64,000 nt of DNA from Kitasatospora sp. NBC_01246 (GCF_036226505.1 NZ_CP108484.1:4402001-4466000); one strand, 5' to 3'. Counted from the stretch's first letter, positions 53,825 through 63,934 are shown. The notes: generated by a model not told the origin, from the letters alone. Made by a program: numbers and translations.

Positions 53825-54970
53825 TCACTCCCGGCCGGCGGGCAGGTCGGCCCGTACCGCGAAGCCGCCGTCGGGGGTGGTGCCGGCGGTGAGCGTGCCG
53901 CCGAGCAGCTGGGCCCGCTCCCGCAGCCCGACCAGGCCGTGGCCGCCGCCCGGCAGGGTCTCGGCCGGGCGGACCGGCGGGGCGTCGTTGCGGACCTCGA
54001 CCCGGAGCCGGCGGCCCGCCGCCCGCACGTAGACGTGGACGGTGGCCTGCGGGGCGTACTTGGTGATGTTGGTGAGCGCCTCCTGGACCGTCCGGTAGGC
54101 GGCCCGCTCGACCGCCTCGGGCCAGGGGTGGTCCCCCGGGGACAGCTCGGCCACGGCCGCCAGGCCGCTCTCCTCGATCAGCCGGGGGAGGTCGGCCAGC
54201 CGCGGCTGCGGGGCGAGCGGGGTGTCCGGGCGGGAGCCGGCGGCCCGCAGCACGCCGACCATCTGCCGCAGCTCATCCAGGGTGCGCACGGAGAGCTCCC
54301 GGATCGTCCGGGCGGTGGCCGCGGCGGCCGGGTCCGCGGTGCTGACCTGCAGCGCGCCGGCCTGGATGCTGATCAGGCTGACCTGGTGCGAGACCACGTC
54401 GTGCATCTCCCGGGCGAGCCGGGCCCGCTCGCTGACCAGGACCCGCTCGGCGAGCAGCCGGTTCTCCCGGGCCCGGCCCCGGGTCAGTTCGTCCAGCCGG
54501 GCCGCCAGCTCCCGGCGGGTGCGCGAGAGCAGACCGGTGGCGGCCGGGCCGGCGGCCAGCATCACCGACTGGATGGCGTAGAGCGCGGTCTCCCGGCTCG
54601 GTTCGAGGGACTGCTCGGAGAGCGGCCAGTGGAAGAACTCCACCAGGGCGAAGAGGGTCGCGCAGGGGACCACCACCCGGGGCACCGGACGCTCGGCGGC
54701 CACCGTGTACACGGCGGTGATCGGGGCGAGCCAGATGTCGGCGAGGTAGCTGCCCGGCATGGTGAGCAGCAGCACGGTGACCGGGAAGCGCCGGCGCCAG
54801 GGCAGCACCGCGGCGGCGAGCAGCGAGAGCAGCACCTGCCACCAGGCCGAGCCGCGGGCCACCAGGGCGGCGTCCATCAGCGAGTAGAGGGCCGGCAGCA
54901 GCAGCATCAACCAGGGCGCGGTCAGCCAGGCCGGCAGGCGTCTGGCGGGGGGCAGCTCGCTCGTGGTCAT
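53825..54970 (-). CDS. NarL/DesK-type sensor histidine kinase
   Basis: 381 residues. About four to five N-terminal helices, a dimerisation region with the phospho-acceptor in REMHDVVSHQVSLI (HisKA_3), and an HATPase domain (VQEALTNITKYA N-box, GGGHGLVGLRERAQLLGG). ATG start overlaps the regulator's stop (ATGA). No sensory domain outside the membrane is apparent; the signal is unknown. Adjacent lysyl-phosphatidylglycerol synthase-like gene suggests an envelope or cationic-peptide response, which is only inference. Confidence 0.93.
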   Translation of the reverse strand: MTTSELPPARRLPAWLTAPWLMLLLPALYSLMDAALVARGSAWWQVLLSLLAAAVLPWRRRFPVTVLLLTMPGSYLADIWLAPITAVYTVAAERPVPRVVVPCATLFALVEFFHWPLSEQSLEPSRETALYAIQSVMLAAGPAATGLLSRTRRELAARLDELTRGRARENRLLAERVLVSERARLAREMHDVVSHQVSLISIQAGALQVSTADPAAAATARTIRELSVRTLDELRQMVGVLRAAGSRPDTPLAPQPRLADLPRLIEESGLAAVAELSPGDHPWPEAVERAAYRTVQEALTNITKYAPQATVHVYVRAAGRRLRVEVRNDAPPVRPAETLPGGGHGLVGLRERAQLLGGTLTAGTTPDGGFAVRADLPAGRE

Positions 54971-55701
54971 GCCCCGTCGCCGGGTTTCGGCCGGACCAGG
55001 CCGGCCCGGTGGGCGACGACCGCCGCCTGCACCCGGTTGGCGGCGCCGAGCTTGCCGAGGATCGCGCTGATGTGGTCCTTCACCGTGCCGGTGCCCAGGA
55101 AGAGCCGGTCGGCGATCTCGGCGTTGGACAGCCCCTCGCCGAGCAGCGCCAGGACGTCGAGTTCGCGGCTGGTGAGGGTGCGGGCCAGCGAGGTGGCCTC
55201 GGCGTCCGGGCCGCCGCCGTCCACGTAGCCGCCGATCACGGTGCGGGTGACGGTCGGGGAGAGGATGCTGCCGCCGGCCGCGATCACCCGGACGGCGTGG
55301 ACCAGCTGGTCCGGGGCGGTGTCCTTGAGCAGGAAGCCGGCCGCGCCGGCGCGCAGCGCGGTGCCGATGTACTCGTCGGTGTCGAAGGTGGTGAGCATCG
55401 CCACCGCCGGCGGGTCGGGCAGGGCGCGCAGCCGGCGCAGCACCGAGATGCCGTCGAGGTCGGGCATCCGGATGTCGAGCAGCACCACGTGCGGGCGCAG
55501 GCGCTGGACGAAGTCCTCGGCCCGGCCACCGGAGCAGTCGCCGACCACCTCCAGGTCGGGGGCGGAGCCGACGATGAGGCCGAGGCCGGAGCGGACCAGG
55601 ATCTCGTCGTCCACGATCAGCACGCGGGTGGTGGTGATGGTCCCTCCTCGGTTCGGGCGGCCGGGACCGGCCGGTCCGCTCGCTGCGGTGTGCTTGAGCA
55701 T
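54967..55701 (-). CDS. NarL/LuxR-type response regulator
   Basis: Receiver domain (RVLIVDDEILVRSGL; phospho-acceptor Asp in VVLLDIRMPDLDG; LLKD) and a C-terminal LuxR helix-turn-helix (LTSRELDVLALLGEGLSNAEIADRLFLGTGTVKDHISAIL). The start is problematic. ATG 55701 gives 244 residues with no ribosome binding site. The strong GAGGAGGG lies three bases before ATC 55638, exactly where homologues begin (xTTTRVLIVDDE), but ATC is not a standard start. The first GTG after it is 18 bases away from the site. Confidence 0.92.
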   Translation of the reverse strand: MLKHTAASGPAGPGRPNRGGTITTTRVLIVDDEILVRSGLGLIVGSAPDLEVVGDCSGGRAEDFVQRLRPHVVLLDIRMPDLDGISVLRRLRALPDPPAVAMLTTFDTDEYIGTALRAGAAGFLLKDTAPDQLVHAVRVIAAGGSILSPTVTRTVIGGYVDGGGPDAEATSLARTLTSRELDVLALLGEGLSNAEIADRLFLGTGTVKDHISAILGKLGAANRVQAAVVAHRAGLVRPKPGDGA

Positions 55702-55954
55702 TTCGAGACTAGGGCCAGTGGGGGCGGGGTGCCGAACGCCGCCGCTGGGTGGACACCCCCGCCGTTCGGCGGGGGGCGGAATCGGCTACCGGGTTCACGT
55801 CATCCTCACCCGGGGTGCGGAACGATGGAGTCGGCTGCCCCTCACCGGTTTCCGGTCATGGCCAGGGTCGCCGGTCAGTCCGTCGGGCGCACGGATGCCC
55901 GGTGCCGGCCTGTGTGCGGATGCGCCCCACCATCTGATCGTTTGGAATTGAGCT

Positions 55955-57784
55955 GTGTCGTCCACTGTGAAGCCGGAGCCGTCCGCCGCGTCCACCGGCC
56001 CCCGGCCCGCCGGCCTGCTGGAGCGCTGGCGCCCGAGGGCCGCCGCGGCCACCGTCTGGTACCTGCGGCTGATCGCCCTGCTGAACCTCGTGACGGTGCT
56101 GCTGGTGCCGTTCCGGGACCAGGTCGAGACGCACAACGAGGGCGAGTACTTCACCCCCTACCTGATGACGGCCGGGCTGAGCACCGCGGTGCTGTCGGTC
56201 TTCCTGGCGATCGCGATGCGTCGGCGCAAGCGGGCCGCGTGGATCTTCAACATCGCGCTGGCGGGGCTGTTCGCGTTCCTCTACCTGGCCGCCATGGCGC
56301 TGCCCGACGAGCGCTTCAACCGGCACCCGCTCAACTACATCTCCACCGTGCTGACCTGTGCGTTCGTGCTGGCGCTGCTGGTCGGGCGGAAGGAGTTCAC
56401 CTCCAAGGGCGACAGCTCCAACCCGAAGACCGCGGCGGCCACCTTCGTCGGCGGCCTGGCCTTCGGCGGGGTGGTCGGCGCGCTGCTGGTCTGGGCGAAC
56501 AACGGCGCCCAGGGCGCCGGATTCTGGGACCTCTTCCGCTACTCGGTCGGCCGGATGATCACCATCACGCCCTCCGAGCACCTGCGCTCCGTGATCTCCG
56601 CGCCCACCTGGGTCAACGCCGTCATCAACGCGATGGGCGGGGTGCTCTTCCTGCTGGTGCTCTACGTGGCGTTCCGCAGCCCCAAGGACAAGGAGCTGCT
56701 GACCCCGGAGGACGAGGAGCGGCTGCGCGGCCTGCTGGAGAAGCAGGGCGACCGGGACTCGCTGGGCTACTTCGCGCTGCGCCGGGACAAGGCGGTGGTC
56801 TTCTCCCCCAGCGGCAAGGCGGCGGTGACCTACCGGGTGGTCGGCGGGGTCTCGCTGGCCTCGGGCGACCCGATCGGGGACCCGGAGGCCTGGCCCGGCG
56901 CGATCGACGCCTGGCTGGCCGAGGCCCGCGAGCACGCCTGGGCGCCGGCCGTGATGGGTGCCTCCGAGGAGGCCGGGGTGATCTACGCCCGGCACGGGCT
57001 GGACGCGCTGGAGCTCGGTGACGAGGCGATCGTCGAGCTGGACGAGTTCTCGCTGGACGGCCGGGCGATGCGGGTGGTCCGCCAGGCCTACAACCGGGTC
57101 AAGCGGGCCGGGTACACCGTGCGGATCCGCCGCCACGAGTCCATCCCCGAGTGCGAGATGGCCCAGCTGGTGGCCAAGGCCGACCAGTGGCGCGACGGCG
57201 CGACCGAGCGCGGCTTCTCGATGGCCCTCGGCCGCCTCGGCGACCCGGGCGACGGGCGCTGCGTGATGCTGGAGTGCCACGACGGGGACGGCGAGCTGAA
57301 GGCGCTGCTGAGCTTCGTGCCGTGGGGCGCGGACGGGCTCTCGCTGGACCTGATGCGCCGGGCCCGGGACACCGAGAACGGCCTGATGGAGTTCATGGTG
57401 ATCGAACTCCTGCAGCGCGCCGGGGAGGTCCAGCTGGCCCGGGTGTCGTTGAACTTCGCGATGTTCCGTTCCGTTTTCGAGCGGGGATCGCGCCTCGGCG
57501 CGGGGCCGGTGCTCCGGCTCTGGCGCTCGGTGCTGGGCTTCTTCTCGCGCTGGTGGCAGATCGAATCGCTGTACCGGGCCAACGCCAAGTACCGGCCGAT
57601 CTGGGAACCGCGCTATCTGCTGTTCGAGAAGAGCAGCGAGATTCCGCGCATCGGCATCGCCAGCGCGCGCGCCGAGGGCTTCATCACCGCGCCGAGCCTG
57701 CCCGCCCTGTTCCGTCGCCGGCACGCGGGGAGCGCCGGCACGGCGCCCCGCCCGCCGGCGGCCGCGCGGGACGGGAAGGGGTAA
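55955..57784 (+). CDS. lysylphosphatidylglycerol synthase-like membrane protein (DUF2156)
   Basis: 609 residues. About six N-terminal helices (WYLRLIALLNLVTVLLVPF ...), then the MprF-type C-terminal GNAT-like domain: GYFALRRDKAVVFSPSGKAAVTYRVVGGVSLASGDPIGDPE, GLDALELGDEAIVELDEFSL, and RRARDTENGLMEFMVIELLQ. Members transfer an aminoacyl group from tRNA to phosphatidylglycerol, giving a more cationic membrane. Only half the flippase part of MprF seems present, so whether it also flips lipid is uncertain. Confidence 0.88.
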   Translation: MSSTVKPEPSAASTGPRPAGLLERWRPRAAAATVWYLRLIALLNLVTVLLVPFRDQVETHNEGEYFTPYLMTAGLSTAVLSVFLAIAMRRRKRAAWIFNIALAGLFAFLYLAAMALPDERFNRHPLNYISTVLTCAFVLALLVGRKEFTSKGDSSNPKTAAATFVGGLAFGGVVGALLVWANNGAQGAGFWDLFRYSVGRMITITPSEHLRSVISAPTWVNAVINAMGGVLFLLVLYVAFRSPKDKELLTPEDEERLRGLLEKQGDRDSLGYFALRRDKAVVFSPSGKAAVTYRVVGGVSLASGDPIGDPEAWPGAIDAWLAEAREHAWAPAVMGASEEAGVIYARHGLDALELGDEAIVELDEFSLDGRAMRVVRQAYNRVKRAGYTVRIRRHESIPECEMAQLVAKADQWRDGATERGFSMALGRLGDPGDGRCVMLECHDGDGELKALLSFVPWGADGLSLDLMRRARDTENGLMEFMVIELLQRAGEVQLARVSLNFAMFRSVFERGSRLGAGPVLRLWRSVLGFFSRWWQIESLYRANAKYRPIWEPRYLLFEKSSEIPRIGIASARAEGFITAPSLPALFRRRHAGSAGTAPRPPAAARDGKG

Positions 57785-57809
57785 CCCCTCCGCCGGGGGG
57801 CGGAGGGGT
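57784..57809 (+). terminator. terminator at the stop of the DUF2156 gene
   Basis: ACCCCTCCGCC, loop GGGG, complement; overlaps the TAA stop by one base. Confidence 0.85.
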
Positions 57810-57962
57810 CCGGTCGTCCGGATGGGGGGAGCTACCGGGGTTTCTCTCCCCCCAGAGGATGAGGCCGCTCCACTTTTATGCCGATGTGGATTCATTAACC
57901 GGCTTCTAATGTTGGAGTGGTCGAGAAGGCGTTCGCGGCTTCGGGGATTTGGAGAGACGGTT

Positions 57963-58766
57963 GTGATTTACAGGACCCACGCGGGGGGCGTGCGAAAGGG
58001 GCCGCTGGCTATTGCCGGTGCGGCCGCTGTCGCCGAGTGGGGGACGTTGTTCGGGACGGTCCGGGACCGGCTGGTGGCGAAGAAGTTCGCCGCCGTTCCG
58101 CTGTCGACGGCGGCGACCGCGCTGATCCTGCTGTTCAGCATCGTGCAGCACCTGCCGGGCGGCGAGCGGTTCGTCACCCGGATCGGGGTGGTGAAGGCGG
58201 CGCTGCCGCTGGACGTCTCGCTGCTGCGCACACCGCTCTCGCTGTACGTGCCGGCGCTGGACCTGCCGGTCTGGGGGGCGCTGGCCCAGGTGTTCGTGGT
58301 CTTCGGGATCGCCGAGATCGTGCTCGGACGGCGGCTCACCCTGGTGGTGGCCTACGCCTGCACGCTGGCCGGGACGCTGTTCGCCCGGGTCGGTGTGGCG
58401 ATCGGTCCGGACCACATGTTCGGCTTCCCGAAGTGGGTGGCGTACGTCCGGGACACCGGTCCCTCGGCGGCGGTGGTGGCGCTGGCGATCTGCATCGCGT
58501 TCCGCTGCCGGGCCTGGTTCACGGCCGGTGTGGTGGTCGCGCTGATGGTCGGTGAAGCGGTCGTGCTGCCGAACCTGGCGGGCCTGGAGCACGTCGTCGC
58601 GGTGGTCACCGCGCTGCTGATCGCCGTCTCGGTGGAGGTGTTCGGGGACTTCTGGCCGCGGGTGCTGGCCGGGGTCGGCGCGGCGGCCTCGGTGGCCGCG
58701 GCCGCCTCGATCGAGGTGGCCACGGAGGCCCGGCGCCGGCGGTCGGCGGGCGCGGCGATCCCCTAG
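57963..58766 (+). CDS. rhomboid-like multi-spanning membrane protein (probable)
   Basis: 267 residues from GTG 57963 (GGAGAG six bases upstream); an upstream in-frame ATG at 57909 is less likely. Six hydrophobic segments. A TGPSAAVVAL segment and a later HVVAVVTALL histidine stand where the serine and histidine of rhomboids would be, as in the rhomboid-like family that accompanies DUF2156 proteins in streptomycetes. The GxSG motif is not conserved (GPSA), so protease activity is doubtful. The Ala-rich basic tail is cytoplasmic. Confidence 0.6.
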   Translation: MIYRTHAGGVRKGPLAIAGAAAVAEWGTLFGTVRDRLVAKKFAAVPLSTAATALILLFSIVQHLPGGERFVTRIGVVKAALPLDVSLLRTPLSLYVPALDLPVWGALAQVFVVFGIAEIVLGRRLTLVVAYACTLAGTLFARVGVAIGPDHMFGFPKWVAYVRDTGPSAAVVALAICIAFRCRAWFTAGVVVALMVGEAVVLPNLAGLEHVVAVVTALLIAVSVEVFGDFWPRVLAGVGAAASVAAAASIEVATEARRRRSAGAAIP

Positions 58767-58854
58767 GGGACGGCCCGGGGGCCGGTGCGGGGCGTCACGG
58801 AGCTGTCCGGCGGGGCCGGTCGGCCGGGCGCGGGCGGGGGCCCGCACCCGGCGC

Positions 58855-61637
58855 TCAGCCGGGGGGCGGTAGCGGCAGTTCGAACCAGACCACCTTGCCG
58901 ACCGCCTTGCGGGCGGTGCCCCAGCGCTCGGCGAGCTTGGTGACCAGCGTCAGGCCGCGGCCGGTCTCGCCGAGCTGTTCGGCGGGCTCCAGCGACGGCA
59001 GGTTGTGGTTGTCGTCGCTGACCTCGACCAGCAGCTTGTCCACCCGGATCAGCTGGAGCTGGACGCGGTCCCGGGCGACCCGGACGGCGTTCGTCACCAG
59101 TTCGCTGACCAGCAGCTCGGTGGTGTCGCGGAGCCCCTCCAGGTGCCAGCCGGTCAGCTGCTCGCGCACCAGCGCGCGGGCCCGGCCGACCTCGCGGTGG
59201 TCCACGGTGAGGTCCCAGGTGGCCACCTCGGTCGGCGCGACGCCGTCGAAGCGGGCCACCAGCAGGGCGACGTCGTCCTTGCGGTCGTCCGAGTGCAGCC
59301 GGTCCAGGACGACGTCGCAGGCCTCCTCGGGGCTGCGCTGCGGGTCGATCAGATTGCCGCAGAGCGCGGCCAGCCCGGTACCTATGTCGCCGCCCCTGAC
59401 CTCGACCAGGCCGTCGGTGCAGAGCACCAGCATCGAGCCGTCCGAGACGTCGATGGTCTTGGCGACGAACGGCACCCCGCCGACGCCGATCGGCGCGCCG
59501 GCCGGGATCTCCAGCAGCTCGCCGGTGCCGTCCGGGTGCACCAGCACCGGCGGGACGTGGCCGGCGCTGGCCAGCTCGCAGGTCCGGTTGATCGGGTCGT
59601 AGACCGCGTACAGGCAGGTGGCCAGATGGTCGTCGCCGAGCTTCTGGGCCAGGTTGTCCAGGTGGCGCAGCAGCTGGCCGGGCGGCAGGTCCAGGGCGGC
59701 GAGGGTCTGCATCGCGGTGCGGAAGCGGCCCATCGCGGCGGCCGAGTGCAGGCCGTGGCCCATCACGTCGCCGACCACCAGGGCGACCCGGCTGCCGGGC
59801 AGCTGGATCGCGTCGAACCAGTCCCCGCCGACCTCGGCCTTGGAGTCGCCCGGCAGGTAGCGGTGGGCGATCTGCACGCCGGGGATCTGCGGCGGGCGGG
59901 TCGGGATCATCGAACGCTGCAGGACGGTGGCGACCTTGGACTCGGCGCGGTGCAGCCGGGCGTTGTCCAGCGAGAGCGCGGCGCGGGCGGCCAGCTCCTT
60001 GAGGGTGGCGGCGTCGCCCTCGTCGAAGGGGGCGCGGTCGGGCAGCCGGAGCAGCTTGAGGATGCCGAGCACGGTGCCCCGGGCGGAGAGCGGCACGACC
60101 AGCATCGAGCGGCCGGAGACCACCGGGGCGAGCCGGACACCGCCCAGCGCGGCGGCGTAGTCGACCGCGACGTCCTCGCTGATCACCGGGACCAGGACCG
60201 GCTGGTTCAGCTGGAGGGCCATCCCGGGCGGGGTGTGCCGGGGCATCGCGACCAGCGAGCCCTCGGCGAGGACGTGGTCCCACTGGCCGGTCGAGTCGTT
60301 GTTGGCCAGGGCGACCCGGCGCAGCATGGTGTCGTCGTCCGGCCGGGCCTCGGGCAGCTCGGAGTCGGAGATCAGGCCGTCCACCAGGTCGACGCAGGCG
60401 AAGTCGGCGACCCGGGGGACGAGCACCTGGCAGAGCTCGCGCGCGGTGAAGCCGAGGTCCAGGGTGGTGCCGACCTTGCCGCCGACCTCGCCCAGCAGGG
60501 CCAGTTGTTCCCCGGCCTGGCCGTTGGTCAGGAACGGGGAGAGCCGACCGCCCGACGAGTTGGCGCCCGACGCGGCGCCCGTGCCGCACGGTGCCTCGGC
60601 GGGGGAGGGGACGGCGCCGGGCGGGGCCTGGTCACCGCGGTGGACCAGATGCCCGGGGGCGGACGACTCGACGGCGGCCTGCTCGATGGTGGCGCCTCCT
60701 CTGGGCGGGGCGGGGACGGCCGGGGCGGACGCCGAGGCCGCGCCCGCGGCGCCGGCGGGCCGGGCGGCCGGGGCGGCGGCCTCGCGCTGGACGGGCAGTG
60801 GACCGGCCGGCCACGCCGGCCGGGGGCGGGCTGCTCGGGCTGCGGGGGCGGGCCGAGCCGGGCGGCCCGCTGCTGGGCGGTCGGGTAGCGGCGGCCGATG
60901 CCCGCGGCAGCGTGCGCGGTGCCGGCCTGCGGATCGGCCGGCAGTACGGGGAGCACGGTGCCGGCGTCCAGCCGCAGGGCGGGCAGACCGGCCCGGGCGA
61001 GCGCGTCGAGCAGTGCGGCCGGGCGGTCGCCGGAGCCGGCCGGCAGCAGCCGGGCGAGCGGCTCGGGCACCGGGCGGCCGGGCGCGGTCAGGGCGGCGGT
61101 GAGCCGGTGGAAGCCGCCCCGGGCGGCGGGGGTGGCGGCGAACGGCAGCAGGCGCTCGCCGAGCGCGAGCCGCGGCCCGGTGGAGCGCAGCGGGCGGGCG
61201 TCGGCGGCCAGGGCCAGCAGCCCGCCGGTCCGGCCGGCCAGCGGATAGGCCCACCAGAGCACGTCGCGCAGGTGCTCCTCGCGGTCGACGACCGGCATCT
61301 GCCCGGCCCACGGACGGCCGCCGGAGGTCAGCTCGGCCAGGGTGTCCAGCGCGTCGCGGCGGTGCCGGACGGCGGGGGCGGCGGCCGGGCCGGGGACGCT
61401 GCGCGGCTCGACGGCCGGCAGCAGGCCGGAGGCGGGGCGGTCGTGGGTGACGTCGGCGCGGTGCCCGAACAACTCCTCGGCGGACCTGCTCCACTGCGCG
61501 ATCCGGCCCGTCCGGTCGACCAGGACGAGGGCGAGCCGGACCAGCGCGACCACCCCTGAGGGCTGGTCGCCCGGTAAGGCCCCGGACCCGGCCGTGCCGG
61601 CCGCCGGACGCGGTGTTGAGTTGGGCTCGTCCACCAT
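58855..61637 (-). CDS. PAS-GAF-SpoIIE phosphatase-HATPase regulator, frameshifted
   Basis: Likely one gene read in two frames. From ATG 61637 a PAS-like domain (LVRLALVLVDRTGRIAQWSRSAEELFGHRADV) and a second such segment continue to about 60825. The rest (GAF: ELCQVLVPRVADFACVDLVDGL; SpoIIE/PP2C: GGDWFDAIQLPGSRVALVVGDVMGHGL, LCTDGLVEVRGG; RsbW-type HATPase: ELLVSELVTNAVRVARD, GRGLTLVTKLAERWG) is in the next frame, to the stop at 58855. The span is one base short of 928 codons. The crossover lies near G-runs at 60822-60826 and 60844-60848. Such proteins dephosphorylate anti-anti-sigma factors and phosphorylate them via HATPase. A sequencing indel and a true mutation are both possible. Confidence 0.8.
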
Positions 61638-61942
61638 GGATTCGGTCTGCTCCCGCCTGGCCGCCACGCCTGGAGGTGGCCGTCTCTCTGGAGGAGGCAC
61701 GCTGTGCGTACCAGCGAAGCACGGACCGGGCCGGGCTCGATAGCGAAACGGGGAGATTCATCAGTATCAGTTGAGCGGGTACGGGGTGCGCCGCCGGCCG
61801 CGCTCCTCGTCCACCCGGGAGGAGCAGCGCGCACGGAGGTAGGGTGGCAGGCCGGGCCGCCCCGCGGGGCGGGCGTGCCGCTCCCGGTACGGCGGAGGGC
61901 ACGGCAGCAGGACGAGCCGGCAGGACGAGACAGAGGCGAGAC
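61638..61942. other. divergent intergenic region
   Basis: 305 bases between divergent starts (phosphatase and J-domain-rhodanese gene). Slightly AT-richer around 61738-61785 (GATAGCGAAACGGGGAGATT), where promoters may lie; no hexamer pair is convincing. Confidence 0.4.
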
Positions 61943-63106
61943 GTGACCGCGCAGAGCCCCGCCCGTTGGACGGATCCGGAGCAGCAGGAGCTGGAGGAGC
62001 GGGTCGCCGCCGCCGAACTCGCCTGGCTGACCATGGACGTCGACACGCAGACGCTGCGGGTCGAGATCGACAACTTCGCGCTGATCCACCATCAGCTGCT
62101 CGGCCCGCTCTACGCCCGGCTGGACGAGCTGGACGCGCTGATCGCCGAGACGGTGGCCACCCGGACCGGGCATCCCGAGGACCTCCGGCGGGCCGCCGAG
62201 GCGCGCCTGCGGGTGGACGAACTCCCCGACCTGGACGCGCTGTTCGACAGCGTGCAGGAGCAGGACGCGGCCACCGCGCCGCCGGCCGCGCCGGCCCGGG
62301 TGCGGCCCGGCCGGGACGCCCAGCGGGTCTACCGCGAGCTCGTCCGCCGCGCCCACCCCGACCTGACCACCGACCCGGCCGAGCAGCTGCGCCGGGCGGC
62401 CTTCATCGCCCGGGTCAACGAGGCCTACGCGTACGGCGACACCGAGGCCCTGGAGGGCCTGGCCGCCGAGTGGTCCACCGCCCCCGAGGCGGCGCCCGCG
62501 GTGGACGCCCCGGACCGGCTCGGCTGGCTGCGCCGGCGGCTGGAGTGGCTCACCGCCAAGATCGCCGAGACCGCCACCGAGCAGGTCAGGCTGGAGAACA
62601 CCGCGATGGGCCAGCTGCTCGCGCTCGCCCCGCAGGATCCGGACGGGCTGCTGGAGGAGCTCGCCGACCAGTTGCTGGCCAAGGCCGCGGCCCAGCAGGC
62701 CGAGCTGGAACGGCTGCTCGGCGGGCAGCCGGTGGGAGACAATGGGGCCCACCGGACCGAGCCCCAGGAGAGTCAGACGATGTTCCCGCAGATCCCCACC
62801 GCCGAAGCCGCCGCCGTCCCCGCCGAGGCCGCCCTGCTGGACGTCCGCGAGCAGGACGAGTGGGACGCCGGCCACGTGGACGGCGCGCTGCACATCCCGA
62901 TGGGCCAGGTGATCGCCCGCCTCGCCGAGCTGCCGGACGAGCGGCTCTACGTGCTCTGCCGGGTCGGCGGGCGCTCCGCGCAGGTCGTCCAGTACCTGGT
63001 GCAGAACGGCCGGGACGCGGTCAACGTGGACGGCGGGATGTACGCGTGGGAGTCGGCCGGGCGCCCGATGGTGAGCAGCGACGGCCGGGACGCCTTCGTC
63101 CTCTAG
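61943..63106 (+). CDS. J-domain-like protein fused in frame to a rhodanese
   Basis: 387 residues from GTG 61943. The N-terminal 240 residues have coiled-coil stretches and a DnaJ-like core with the HPD triad (VYRELVRRAHPDLTTDPAEQLRRAAFIARVNEAYA). The C-terminal 108 residues are a complete rhodanese (LLDVREQDEWDAGHVDGALHIPM; active cysteine in LYVLCRVGGRSAQV). The rhodanese has its own ATG at 62780 with AGGAG about nine bases upstream, and in related genomes I would expect two genes. Here no stop separates them, so a fusion, a single-chain product and a separate internal product are all possible. Confidence 0.75.
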   Translation: MTAQSPARWTDPEQQELEERVAAAELAWLTMDVDTQTLRVEIDNFALIHHQLLGPLYARLDELDALIAETVATRTGHPEDLRRAAEARLRVDELPDLDALFDSVQEQDAATAPPAAPARVRPGRDAQRVYRELVRRAHPDLTTDPAEQLRRAAFIARVNEAYAYGDTEALEGLAAEWSTAPEAAPAVDAPDRLGWLRRRLEWLTAKIAETATEQVRLENTAMGQLLALAPQDPDGLLEELADQLLAKAAAQQAELERLLGGQPVGDNGAHRTEPQESQTMFPQIPTAEAAAVPAEAALLDVREQDEWDAGHVDGALHIPMGQVIARLAELPDERLYVLCRVGGRSAQVVQYLVQNGRDAVNVDGGMYAWESAGRPMVSSDGRDAFVL

Positions 63107-63268
63107 TCCGTCCTCCGGGGGCGCGGTGCGGCCGCCTCCCCCGCCGCCGCCGGGACCGCCGGCGCCCGGGTAGGGCAGGATGGGCGCTCGACCGAGCCGG
63201 GACGGGACCGGCGGCGTACGTCCGGCAGGGTGGGACCCCTCCCGGCCGGAGGCTGGGGAGACGATGCC

Positions 63269-63934
63269 ATGGCCGGGACCGAGGACACCGGGGCGCCGCC
63301 CGCCGGGCGGCCCTGGTCGGGGCCGGCCCTGGCCGTGCTCGGGGTGGCCGGCGCGGTGCTGGTCGCGGGCACCGGGCTCTTCCTCGCCGCGGTGTTCCTG
63401 CACGTGGCCCCGGCCAACTCGGCCTCCCGGGAGTACCGGGAGCAGGTCGACGGCCTGGTGTACCCGGAGTTCGAGCAGAACTGGAAGCTGTTCGCCCCCA
63501 ACCCGCTCCAGCAGAACGTCAGTCTGGACGCCCGGGTGCGCACGGTCGCGGACGGCGGTGCGACCAGGACCCACGACTGGACCGGGCTGACCGCCCGGGA
63601 CGTCGCGGCGATCCGCGGCAACCCCGCGCCCAGCCACGCCGACCAGAACCTGCTCCGCCGGGCCTGGGACTTCTACGAGGGCTCGCACAGCGCGCAGGAC
63701 GACTCGCTGACCAACCCGCGCGGCAAGCTGGCCGAGCAGTACCTGAAGCGGATCGCGCTGCAGCGGATCGGCCGGAGCGTCGACGGCGAGCGGATCCTGC
63801 AGATCGAGTTCCGGGTGACGGCCGCCACCGTCCCGCCGCCGGACTGGAGCGGGGAGGCCGCGCCGCCCGCCCCGAAGGTCCGCGAGCTGCCGTGGTGGCC
63901 GGTGGGCGACGAGGACTTCCGGGGGCTCGGGTGA
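63269..63934 (+). CDS. DUF5819 family membrane protein
   Basis: 221 residues from ATG 63269 (GGGGAG upstream). One N-terminal helix (ALAVLGVAGAVLVAGTGLFLAAVFLHV), then an outer domain with the family's WKLFAPNP motif and RAWDFYEGSHSAQDDSLTNPRGKLAEQYL. It overlaps the next start (GTGA). Function unknown; the pair usually goes with an HTTM (vitamin K carboxylase-like) membrane protein. Confidence 0.88.
   Translation: MAGTEDTGAPPAGRPWSGPALAVLGVAGAVLVAGTGLFLAAVFLHVAPANSASREYREQVDGLVYPEFEQNWKLFAPNPLQQNVSLDARVRTVADGGATRTHDWTGLTARDVAAIRGNPAPSHADQNLLRRAWDFYEGSHSAQDDSLTNPRGKLAEQYLKRIALQRIGRSVDGERILQIEFRVTAATVPPPDWSGEAAPPAPKVRELPWWPVGDEDFRGLG

Noticed and set aside
58763..60589. 608-codon minus frame over the SpoIIE phosphatase
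   Set aside because: Third reading frame of the same region, Arg/Pro/Gly-rich without motifs; the GAF/SpoIIE/HATPase motifs are in the other frame.
60800..60870. Programmed -1 frameshift in the phosphatase gene
   Set aside because: No slippery heptamer followed by a pseudoknot was recognised; C-run indel is simpler.
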